From assembly GCA_002508545.1 (NCBI GenBank), contig DAVH01000044.1:1-5834 (forward strand): 5,834 bases of DNA. The letters are read 5' to 3'. Within the stretch, counting starts at the first letter, position 1. The number at the start of each line of letters is the position of its first letter. Positions 1 through 5,463 of this stretch are shown in pieces. The notes beneath the pieces were generated by a model that saw only the letters and a program-made list of their open reading frames with translations, was not told where the DNA came from and did not search any database. Origin of the DNA: Methanomassiliicoccus sp. UBA6 (GTDB lineage: Archaea; Thermoplasmatota; Thermoplasmata; Methanomassiliicoccales; Methanomassiliicoccaceae). A program made the translations under genes and the position numbers.

Positions 1-47
1 ACAACTAGGATGGCAGCGATGGCGATGGCGATAATTTTCTTGTTCAT
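1..47 (-). CDS. Start of a secreted or membrane-anchored protein (partial)
   Basis: Only the first 15 codons are in the window; the gene continues past the left edge. The reading is M-N-K-K followed by I-I-A-I-A-I-A-A-I-L-V, a short positively charged N-terminus and then a run of small and aliphatic residues. This is the beginning of a signal peptide, lipoprotein leader or N-terminal membrane helix. A strong Shine-Dalgarno sequence (AGGAGGAG, 60 to 53) sits 5 bases before the ATG and overlaps the TAG stop of the radical SAM gene, with 11 bases between the two genes. The pair is therefore almost certainly co-transcribed and probably translationally coupled. A substrate-binding lipoprotein of an ABC transporter would fit such a leader, but nothing visible decides this. 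Start call is firm; function unknown. Confidence 0.75.
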   Translation of the reverse strand, partial: MNKKIIAIAIAAILV

Positions 48-58
48 CTTCTCTCCTC

Positions 59-1117
59 CTAATCCATTGATCCGGTCTCTTTCAGGTAGTCGAGCGTGAG
101 GGGGATGTGGCTCTCATCACCGAGCCTCAGGCTGGTGAAGCCAGATTCCCATAGCAGCTTGCGGCAGCGGCCCATCGTCCACCCCCGGTTCTCCTTGGTG
201 TCCACCACGAGGTCGCGGGGGTTGCCGCCGCTCTCGGCCGTGATGAGGTTGGCGCCGGACAGCAGTCCGGCCTCGTTCGGCTCGTGGATCGACATGAACT
301 TGAACCCGGGCACCTTCGGCGCCGTCAGCGACAGCACGGCGCAGAGCTGGGCCAGCCGCAGCTCGGTGATCTGCCCCCGGGACTCGAGCGGGGTGCCCTT
401 GACCGCCACCCGCCTCATGCAGGCGTGCTGGATGCACCCGATGTCGATGCCGATGAAGAAGTTGTCAACGATCTCGTCGATTGTGTGCTCCGGCCCGATG
501 GGCTCGCAGCAGGTGTAGAGCTCCAGCCCGGCCGAGATCATGTCCCGCATGGTCTGCATGCGGGCCTCCGGCCGGAGGGCGGTGTCCACGCCCTCGCGCA
601 GCCTGCATACATGGTACGCCCCGCGGACCCCCGCCCTCTTCAGCTCCTTGAAGGTATCGTAGTCGGTGTCGCCGACGTTGATCCACAGCTGGGTCTTGGA
701 GGGCATTACGCTCTTGGCCACGTCGATCATGTGAAGGAGCATTTCCTTCTCGTAGGCGTGCATGGTCATGAGGAACAGCCCGTAGAGATCGTCGAACCTG
801 GTGAAGTCCTCGATCTTCTGGACCAGCTCCTTGTCGGAAATAGTATACTTCTGGAACTTCGTGGTGTCGTTGGCGAAGCTGCAGAACTTGCAGCCTCCCT
901 CGCACGGCCTAATGTCCACGCCGATCTGGCCGATGATCACTCCGGCGTTGTTCAGGCGCCTTCGCGTGAAATCGTCCGCCACCGAGCGGGTCAACGAGGC
1001 CTCCGGCGAATGCTCGTTGAACCCAAGAAGGTACTTGCATTCCTCTTTGCTCAGCCCCCCGGCCGTGCTCCCTTTTTCCAGGATCTCCAGTAACTTATCG
1101 TCCTTCGTCAAAGGCAT
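59..1117 (-). CDS. Radical SAM enzyme, BioB/HydE/PylB-like group
   Basis: A 352-residue cytoplasmic enzyme. C72, C76 and C79 form the CX3CX2C motif, with an aromatic residue (F78) before the last cysteine, which binds the [4Fe-4S] cluster that cleaves S-adenosylmethionine. Downstream, a GTPLE stretch (241-245) and a tail with L-x-x-G-A-N (286-290) and GFTSLRLGD (326-334) resemble the barrel end and BATS-like C-terminal part of biotin synthase, HydE and methylornithine synthase PylB. An N-terminal helical segment (about 1-60) precedes the barrel, as in that group. Extra cysteines occur at C203-C204, C228 and C233. The substrate cannot be read from sequence; it is not clearly BioB, HydE or PylB, and its cysteine spacing differs from the CX5CX2C I recall for HmdB. 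A reading frame open back to a TTG at 1186 exists, but the ATG at 1117 has an excellent ribosome site and begins the conserved part, so I chose it. It leads an operon with the exported protein at 1-47. Confidence 0.93.
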   Translation of the reverse strand: MPLTKDDKLLEILEKGSTAGGLSKEECKYLLGFNEHSPEASLTRSVADDFTRRRLNNAGVIIGQIGVDIRPCEGGCKFCSFANDTTKFQKYTISDKELVQKIEDFTRFDDLYGLFLMTMHAYEKEMLLHMIDVAKSVMPSKTQLWINVGDTDYDTFKELKRAGVRGAYHVCRLREGVDTALRPEARMQTMRDMISAGLELYTCCEPIGPEHTIDEIVDNFFIGIDIGCIQHACMRRVAVKGTPLESRGQITELRLAQLCAVLSLTAPKVPGFKFMSIHEPNEAGLLSGANLITAESGGNPRDLVVDTKENRGWTMGRCRKLLWESGFTSLRLGDESHIPLTLDYLKETGSMD

Positions 1118-1124
1118 TCGATTT

Positions 1125-1132
1125 TCCTCCTT
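1125..1132 (-). promoter_or_regulatory. Ribosome binding site that sets the radical SAM start
   Basis: AAGGAGGA on the minus strand, with 7 bases between it and the ATG at 1117 to 1115. The match to the 16S rRNA tail is near perfect. The alternative TTG at 1186 has no such site and would add 23 residues rich in Ser and Arg. This decides the 352-residue start. Confidence 0.9.
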
Positions 1133-1222
1133 ACTCCCAAGCAGCGTCCTCCGAGAGCTGCTGCGGCCCCAGTGCCAGGAGCTCAATGACGGCGATAGCC
1201 GAGGATTGCCAAATGTGATTTC

Positions 1223-1259
1223 ATGTATAAATTATTGATTTAAAACTCAAATAATTAAC
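1223..1259 (-). promoter_or_regulatory. Probable TATA-box promoter of the radical SAM operon
   Basis: A sharply AT-rich block in a GC-rich background. Read on the minus strand it holds ATTTATAC (1232 to 1225), a good archaeal TATA box. Transcription would be expected about 25 bases downstream, near 1203, leaving a leader of roughly 85 bases before the ATG at 1117. Within that leader, 1140-1162 can fold as a 6-base-pair hairpin (AGCAGC/GCTGCT) a few bases ahead of the ribosome site. A second, similar AT-rich block lies at 1524-1558. Exact start site is inferred. Confidence 0.55.
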
Positions 1260-1283
1260 CACCTCCGATATCGAGGTTCACGC

Positions 1284-1503
1284 AAAAGAGGCCGATCGGT
1301 CCCACCGGGCATGGTAGGAGGGGGAGGATGCTTGGATGCCTGGCATGCTCCTCCACCTTATGCGAAGAGATTCCATGAACCGGGCCGGGAGGGGCTACAA
1401 GCTCCGCGTCCAGTCGATGGGCGAGAGCGGGGGAATCCTTCAGGCCTCGTGGCGATCGCCTGACCGAACATTGCCACCGTGTGTGGCCCGTCCGCCCTCG
1501 CCA
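1284..1503 (-). ncRNA. Candidate small RNA or long leader in the gene-free gap
   Basis: The 452 bases between the hydrolase stop (1570) and the radical SAM start (1117) hold no convincing protein gene. A TATATA-containing AT-rich block at 1524-1558 would start a minus-strand transcript near 1503. That transcript would carry inverted repeats at 1473-1487 (GCCAC/GTGGC, 5-base loop), 1440-1463 (TCAGGC/GCCTGA) and 1313-1357 (GGT-A-GGAGG against CCTCCACC, one bulged base). A CCGATCGG palindrome followed by CCTCTTTT (ending near 1284 on the minus strand) could terminate it. I recognise no known RNA family such as SRP RNA or RNase P RNA. GC-rich sequence makes chance hairpins, so this is a suggestion. 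It could equally be a long 5' leader of the radical SAM operon. Confidence 0.25.
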
Positions 1504-1523
1504 CAGGTGCTATTTGATAGAAG

Positions 1524-1558
1524 ATGTATATATTTTACTAGATACTCAAATATTGAAC
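1524..1558 (-). promoter_or_regulatory. Second promoter-like AT-rich element
   Basis: This block resembles the radical SAM promoter block at 1223-1259. On the minus strand both contain TATTTGAGT and, some 12-14 bases later, TATACAT. Here the TATA-like core is TATATA (1527-1532). It lies just beyond the hydrolase stop codon, with no annotated gene immediately downstream, so it would drive either a small RNA or a longer form of the radical SAM transcript. Because TATATA is symmetric, firing in the other direction cannot be excluded. Confidence 0.35.
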
Positions 1559-1569
1559 GATTCCGGAGG

Positions 1570-2433
1570 TCACCCCAGCCATGCCCTGTAGACCTCGTCC
1601 GTGAAAGCCGCGATGTCATCGATCCTTGGGAGGCTGATCGAGCAGGCGGGTGACCTCGTGTCGGCACCCTCGATCAGGAAACCCCTGCCTAGCTGATCCA
1701 GGTCCGGCCGGAAGACGTGCTCTGACTCCCTGAACAATCCTGGCTCTGCCAGGCGGACAGCGGCGACCACGTCCCAGTTGTAGAAGCCGGGGATGCCGAA
1801 GGCCCTCATGTTGTCCTTGAACCAGTAGCCGCACGTGCCGAGAATGTACTTGGCCCGCGGAGTGTCAATCCTTCCCAACCGCTCATTGAAGCTCTCTTCC
1901 GAGAAGAACGCGTCGAGGCAGGCATTTCCGGTGATTATCGAAACGTTCCTTCCGTTCTTCAGCACGCACTCGGTCGCCAGAGGATCGCAGGAAAAGTTCA
2001 GCTCGTTCAGCTCACGGCCGTTGATGATGAGCGGCTCGACCAGGCCGCCCATCAGGACGATCTCTTCCACCTTGTCGAAAACTTCCTCGTCCAGCAGATA
2101 CGCCGCGCGGAGGTTGGAGAGGGAGCCGGTGGCGAGCACCGAGACCCCATCGTTCGAGCTAACGGCGTCGACGATGAACTCTGCCGCCCTTCCCCTCTCA
2201 TCGTTGGGGGCGCCGCATCCCTTCACCTCCGGGATGTCCTCCATCCCGATCTCCTGCATCATCCTGACGGTGTTCGGGTGGACCGTTCCTATATCGCTGT
2301 TGCCGAACACGGTGGTCACGCCCAGCAGCTCGATGTCCGGCTTGCCGATAAGGTACAGCAAGGCCAGACCGTCATCGACGTCGTACCCCTTTACACCCAT
2401 GGTGTTGTCACAGTCGAATATCACTTTCTTCAA
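1570..2433 (-). CDS. Nucleoside hydrolase-family protein, variant active-site loop
   Basis: A 287-residue protein of the inosine/uridine-preferring nucleoside hydrolase family, which cleaves the N-glycosidic bond of ribonucleosides to base and ribose using a bound calcium ion. The hallmark N-terminal aspartate cluster is present but stretched: D7-C-D9 is followed ten residues later by D20-D21, where typical members have only three residues between. N45 (in FGN), the T102-GSLSNL loop, E144-L-N146-F with D150-P, and D221 match other calcium or ribose ligands. The residue before D221, often His in the classical enzymes, is W220 (NWD). Ligands are retained, so it is probably active, but the substrate may differ from common purine or pyrimidine nucleosides. 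No signal peptide: cytoplasmic. It is slightly shorter than the usual 300 or so residues. Start is TTG at 2433, the only start in frame after a stop, with a good ribosome site. No co-transcribed neighbour is evident. Confidence 0.9.
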   Translation of the reverse strand: MKKVIFDCDNTMGVKGYDVDDGLALLYLIGKPDIELLGVTTVFGNSDIGTVHPNTVRMMQEIGMEDIPEVKGCGAPNDERGRAAEFIVDAVSSNDGVSVLATGSLSNLRAAYLLDEEVFDKVEEIVLMGGLVEPLIINGRELNELNFSCDPLATECVLKNGRNVSIITGNACLDAFFSEESFNERLGRIDTPRAKYILGTCGYWFKDNMRAFGIPGFYNWDVVAAVRLAEPGLFRESEHVFRPDLDQLGRGFLIEGADTRSPACSISLPRIDDIAAFTDEVYRAWLG

Positions 2434-2440
2434 GAGCTGG

Positions 2441-2449
2441 ACCTCCCTC
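2441..2449 (-). promoter_or_regulatory. Ribosome binding site for the TTG-initiated hydrolase
   Basis: GAGGGAGGT on the minus strand, 7 bases before TTG (2433 to 2431). Upstream in the same frame there is no ATG, GTG or TTG before a TAG, and the next internal methionine (residue 12) would remove the D7/D9 metal ligands. This settles the unusual TTG start. A second SD-like stretch (TAGGAGGG) lies some 30 bases upstream with no start codon after it. Confidence 0.85.
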
Positions 2450-2515
2450 TCTAAGTTCTGCGGCGCTCTGGTCCCTCCTAAGCTCTCGTGGCGGTACTAG
2501 GCGCGTTCGGAGTGC

Positions 2516-2540
2516 AATATTGTCATCCAAAGTTAAACAT
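2516..2540 (-). promoter_or_regulatory. Weak candidate promoter of the hydrolase gene
   Basis: The only AT-rich part of the spacer ahead of the hydrolase. On the minus strand it reads ATGTTTAACTTT and then CAATATTG. Either TTTAA (2537 to 2533) or AATATT (about 2522 to 2517) could act as the TATA box, giving a transcript start near 2495-2510 and a leader of 60-75 bases. Neither is a strong match. Confidence 0.3.
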
Positions 2541-2558
2541 TGGTGCCTCCACCGCCAT

Positions 2559-2587
2559 CCGCTATCCGGCTTCGTAACGAATAGCGG
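2559..2587. repeat. Inverted repeat (stem-loop) between surface protein and hydrolase
   Basis: Perfect 7-base arms CCGCTAT (2559-2565) and ATAGCGG (2581-2587), enclosing an alternative inner pair TTCG/CGAA (2571-2574 with 2578-2581). It lies 26 bases past the surface-protein stop codon and ahead of the hydrolase promoter region. It could fold in the 3' end of the surface-protein transcript, or act as an operator for the hydrolase. No T-run follows it on the minus strand, so it is not a classic terminator. Confidence 0.45.
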
Positions 2588-2612
2588 GAGAGGGACGGAT
2601 CTCTATGTCATT

Positions 2613-5399
2613 CTAGCTCTTCCGGCCGACGGCCCTCCTGCGAACGAACAGCATAGCCATCAGCGTGGCCGCGATCATGGCGATCGCTACCCCGATGATC
2701 AGCATAGTGTTTTCGAGACCTTTGTCGAACGATAGCGTCCCGTCAACGGTGGCGCCTCCCGAGGCCACGGCATCGGAGGTGATCATGACGGCGTAAGTGA
2801 TGGACTCATAGCCGCCCTTCTCGATCGTCAGCGCATACTCGCCTATGGGGACGTCGTAGAAGGCGTATTCGCCATCGGAGTTCGTGATAGCAGTGAGCGT
2901 TTCACCCATCATGCTCTCCGAGCCGAACGTCGACCCGACCTCCGTCGCCGCTGAAGCGGAAGCAACTTTCAAGTAGACCGTGGAGCCGGGGATAGGGTCA
3001 CCATTCTTGTCCTTGATGATGCCCGAGACCGTGCCGACGTTGGCGGTGGTGAACTTCCAGGTGGTTCCCGGCAGCTCGTTCCCGGCCATGTCCTTGCCCG
3101 AGACCGTTACCGAGTGCTCGGTGTTTCCCTTGAGCAACGAGCTCGGCCGGAACGTGGCGGTGTTGCCATCCCAGGAGATTGTCCCCTCAACGCCTTCGAC
3201 TATCAGGCTCACCGAGCTCTTGTCCATCGCCTCGGAGAAGACCACGGACACGACGGCCCTGGTCGATTCTTCGTTACCCGTGGGGGACATGTTCATCACG
3301 GTGGGGGCGGTGGTGTCGACAATGAAGGTCACTTCATCATCGATCTCATGGCCGCTCATGCTCACCGCGGCCACCCTGACGACCTTATTACCGTCGGGCA
3401 GATCTTCCAGCAGATAGCTCGTCTGATCGACCGGGACCTCGGCCCGATCGCCATCGACGTCGATGACGAAGTGATCGAGATCATAGAGGTTGCCATCGTA
3501 CGCCCATTCTATCTCGACGGTGTCTGCCGCGATGTAGGCGGTGTCCGGGGATAATATGGTCAGCTTTGACGTCCTGATCAAGAAGGAGATCGATGCCTGT
3601 CCTGCTCCATCGGAATTGTGGGCCGCCACCTTGAACTCGTACGTCCGTCCGTTGACCAGGCCGGTGATCGTCGCCGAGGTCCCGGTCACGTTCATGACCT
3701 CGACGCCGTCCTGGTAAACGATGTAGCGATCTATCTCCGAGTCGCCGGTGTGGGTCGGCGCGGTCCAAGATAGGACCACCGTCCCATCGCTGGGTGTCGC
3801 CGTAAATCCGTTGGGAGCGGTCGGCGTAGCTCCCAGCGGCTGGCAGTTCGCCCCGTTCCACTTAGGGGTCGAGAACCCGGTCGCGCCCTCACGGTAGAAG
3901 ACCGTCAGCCCGCTGCATCCCTGGTTCCAGTAGTCTGAGACCCTCGGCGCGTCGCCCTTGAATATCATGGTGGTGAGAGCGGTGCAGCCGGAGAACGCCC
4001 ATTTGTCGAACATCCCGACATGATCGCCCATCACCACCGTGGTCAACGACGTACAGCCACTGAACGCACCAGAGCCGACGAGGTACACGCTGTCGGGCAG
4101 TGTCACCGTTGTCAGGGAGGAGCAGCCGGAGAACGCACCATAGCCGATCGTGGTCACGCCGCCACCGATTATCACGGAAGCAAGGGCGGTACAGCCCGCG
4201 AAGGCCCAGTCACCTATGTTGGTCACGCCGTCACCGATGTCCACCGAGACCAGGGCGGTGCAGTCCTGGAACGCATAGCTCCACATGAAGGCGCTCACGC
4301 TGTCAGGTATCGTTACCGAGGTCAGGGCTCTGGAGCCCGCGAATGACATCTCGGCGATGTCGGTGACGCTGTCCGGAACGACGAAGGGGCCGCTCCTGCC
4401 CCCGGGATAATGGATCAGCTCATCGCAGCCCTTGTTGTACAGCACCCCGTCGATGCTGGCATAGTTGGGGTTATCCTCGTCGACGTGTATGGCAACGAGA
4501 GCCGAGCAATACCAGAACGCGGAACCGTCGATCGTGATTACGTTCTTCCCTATCGTCACCGAGGTGAGAGCGGTGGCATACGCGAACGCATGGCCGTCGA
4601 TCCTGACGACGCTGTCAGGCACGGTGAACCCTCCCCTCTTACCCCCAGGGAACTGCATCAGGACCGAGCAGCCCTTGTTGTACAGCACCCCATCGATGCT
4701 GGCATAGTTCGGGTTGGTCCCTTCAACGTTCATCGACGTCAGGGAGGCGCATTCGGCGAACGCATAGATGCTGATGCCGGTCACGCGATCGGATATATCA
4801 ATGTAGGTCAGACCAGAGCCGCGAAAGGCGTTCGAGCCTATGCTGGTGACACTGCCCGGGAACTTCACGGACGTTAGAGCGGTGCAGCCGGAGAACGCAG
4901 AATCCCCAATGCTTTGGAGCCCCTCTCCGAGGTCCACGGAGGTCAGGGCGGTGCACCCGTTGAACGCAAGCCAGCCGATGCTCGTTATCCCGTCCGGCAG
5001 GGTTATGGATCCCAGGGCGGTGCATCGGGCGAACGTCCAGCTCTCAATGCTCTTCAGATTTTTCGATAAGGTGATCGAGGTGAGGCCGGAGCAATATGCG
5101 AAAGCGTAGCTGCCGATGGAGGTGACGCTATCGGGCACAGTGACCGAGGTCAGGGAAAAGCAGTCCTGGAACGCTCCGCCGCCGATGCTAACAACATCCT
5201 TACCCGCTATGGTGCTCGGTATTGCCACGGCGCCGCCCGGACCAGTATAGCCAGTTATCTCCGCTTCAGTATCGCTGATCGACCGATATACGAAGTCGCT
5301 GCTCGTATCGGCATCCACCGACCCAGTGGATAGAACGACCGTCACGGCCGTGGATAGCATCAAGACAACGAGCATCAAAGCTGCGAACTTGGTTCTCAT
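2613..5399 (-). CDS. BspA-type LRR surface protein with FN3, Ig-like and C-terminal membrane anchor
   Basis: A 928-residue exported protein, probably an adhesin or other cell-surface recognition protein. Residues 1-32 are a signal peptide (MRTK, hydrophobic core, then a small/acidic stretch). About 66-520 hold BspA-type (LRR_5) repeats, each near 23 residues with an AF-x-x-C-x-x-L-x-S-V pattern. Residues 526-610 look like a fibronectin type III domain. An Ig-like segment follows (about 613-695), then a Big_5/SbsA-like Ig module (697-786, with VVFSEAMD and WKFTT), then a carboxypeptidase-regulatory-like fold (789-870, with SDGEYAF and VPIGEYALTI). A membrane helix at 897-919 and an Arg-rich tail (RRRAVGRKS) anchor it with the bulk outside. 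A frame open to 5483 would add 28 residues, but the ATG at 5399 follows GAGGGGG and starts a proper signal peptide. It stands alone with its own promoter. The binding target is unknown. Confidence 0.93.
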   Translation of the reverse strand: MRTKFAALMLVVLMLSTAVTVVLSTGSVDADTSSDFVYRSISDTEAEITGYTGPGGAVAIPSTIAGKDVVSIGGGAFQDCFSLTSVTVPDSVTSIGSYAFAYCSGLTSITLSKNLKSIESWTFARCTALGSITLPDGITSIGWLAFNGCTALTSVDLGEGLQSIGDSAFSGCTALTSVKFPGSVTSIGSNAFRGSGLTYIDISDRVTGISIYAFAECASLTSMNVEGTNPNYASIDGVLYNKGCSVLMQFPGGKRGGFTVPDSVVRIDGHAFAYATALTSVTIGKNVITIDGSAFWYCSALVAIHVDEDNPNYASIDGVLYNKGCDELIHYPGGRSGPFVVPDSVTDIAEMSFAGSRALTSVTIPDSVSAFMWSYAFQDCTALVSVDIGDGVTNIGDWAFAGCTALASVIIGGGVTTIGYGAFSGCSSLTTVTLPDSVYLVGSGAFSGCTSLTTVVMGDHVGMFDKWAFSGCTALTTMIFKGDAPRVSDYWNQGCSGLTVFYREGATGFSTPKWNGANCQPLGATPTAPNGFTATPSDGTVVLSWTAPTHTGDSEIDRYIVYQDGVEVMNVTGTSATITGLVNGRTYEFKVAAHNSDGAGQASISFLIRTSKLTILSPDTAYIAADTVEIEWAYDGNLYDLDHFVIDVDGDRAEVPVDQTSYLLEDLPDGNKVVRVAAVSMSGHEIDDEVTFIVDTTAPTVMNMSPTGNEESTRAVVSVVFSEAMDKSSVSLIVEGVEGTISWDGNTATFRPSSLLKGNTEHSVTVSGKDMAGNELPGTTWKFTTANVGTVSGIIKDKNGDPIPGSTVYLKVASASAATEVGSTFGSESMMGETLTAITNSDGEYAFYDVPIGEYALTIEKGGYESITYAVMITSDAVASGGATVDGTLSFDKGLENTMLIIGVAIAMIAATLMAMLFVRRRAVGRKS
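4425..4472 (-). repeat. Direct repeat, copy A (island insert of LRR unit 9)
   Basis: A 48-base segment that matches 4668-4715 with only two differences, exactly 243 bases (81 codons) apart. It encodes part of an island with NPNYASIDGVLYNKGC, which interrupts the regular repeats and is followed by a PGG motif. The near identity in DNA suggests a fairly recent duplication of a two-repeat unit or gene conversion between copies. Confidence 0.9.
4668..4715 (-). repeat. Direct repeat, copy B (island insert of LRR unit 7)
   Basis: Partner of 4425-4472. The encoded island is the same through NYASIDGVLYNKGC, but the flanks differ (VEGTNP before it here, VDEDNP in the other copy; LMQFPGG after it here, LIHYPGG there). 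Similar inserts are known in bacterial and protozoan BspA-like proteins. Confidence 0.9.
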
Positions 5400-5437
5400 A
5401 ATAGCCCCCTCATCAACTACGATTGGAACTGATGTAC

Positions 5438-5447
5438 TAAATAAATA
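5438..5447 (-). promoter_or_regulatory. TATA box of the surface-protein gene
   Basis: TATTTATTTA on the minus strand, in an AT-rich patch of a GC-rich region. Transcription would start about 25 bases downstream, near 5418, giving a short leader of about 18 bases with the GAGGGGG ribosome site (5411 to 5405) 5 bases ahead of the ATG at 5399. Position and spacing suit an archaeal promoter. Confidence 0.6.
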
Positions 5448-5463
5448 GCGTTTAATAAAACGC
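5448..5463. promoter_or_regulatory. Palindromic site abutting the surface-protein TATA box
   Basis: GCGTTT-AATA-AAACGC: perfect 6-base arms around a 4-base centre. It touches the upstream edge of the TATA box, exactly where the BRE and transcription factor B contacts would lie. A dimeric regulator bound here could activate or block transcription of the surface protein. The AT-rich centre could also serve as an alternative TATA element. Confidence 0.4.

Larger units (their letters stand above)
3924..5177 (-). repeat. Array of 15 BspA-type leucine-rich repeats
   Basis: Protein residues about 75-491. I count 15 units beginning with an aromatic/small-A-F motif, mostly 23 residues (69 bases) long, then an end cap ending near residue 520. 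Most carry one cysteine after AF-x-x. Units 7 and 9 are about 58 residues long because each carries a 35-residue insert. Several units share nearly identical DNA, for example the segments around 3980, 4120 and 4880, so the array has grown by internal duplication and could expand or contract by recombination. Confidence 0.88.

Noticed and set aside
96..1093. Long open frames on the plus strand opposite the radical SAM gene
   Set aside because: They are antisense shadows produced by GC-rich codon use; none has a family resemblance or a credible start signal.
1118..1186. Longer form of the radical SAM protein starting at TTG 1186
   Set aside because: No ribosome site precedes it, the added 23 residues are not part of the family, and the ATG at 1117 has an ideal AAGGAGGA.
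1336..1653. Open frame of 105 codons on the plus strand in the gap, with a purine-rich ribosome-like stretch before it
   Set aside because: It runs convergently into the last 84 bases of the well-supported hydrolase, crosses the AT-rich promoter-like block with codons unlike those of the real genes, and its product has no recognisable domain.
2980..4877. Several open frames on the plus strand opposite the surface-protein gene
   Set aside because: Their apparent internal repetition simply mirrors the 69-base LRR period of the real gene on the other strand.
3924..5177. Regular 69-base periodicity considered as a CRISPR or tandem satellite array
   Set aside because: The units are diverged, in frame and coding for LRR motifs; there are no constant repeats with unique spacers.
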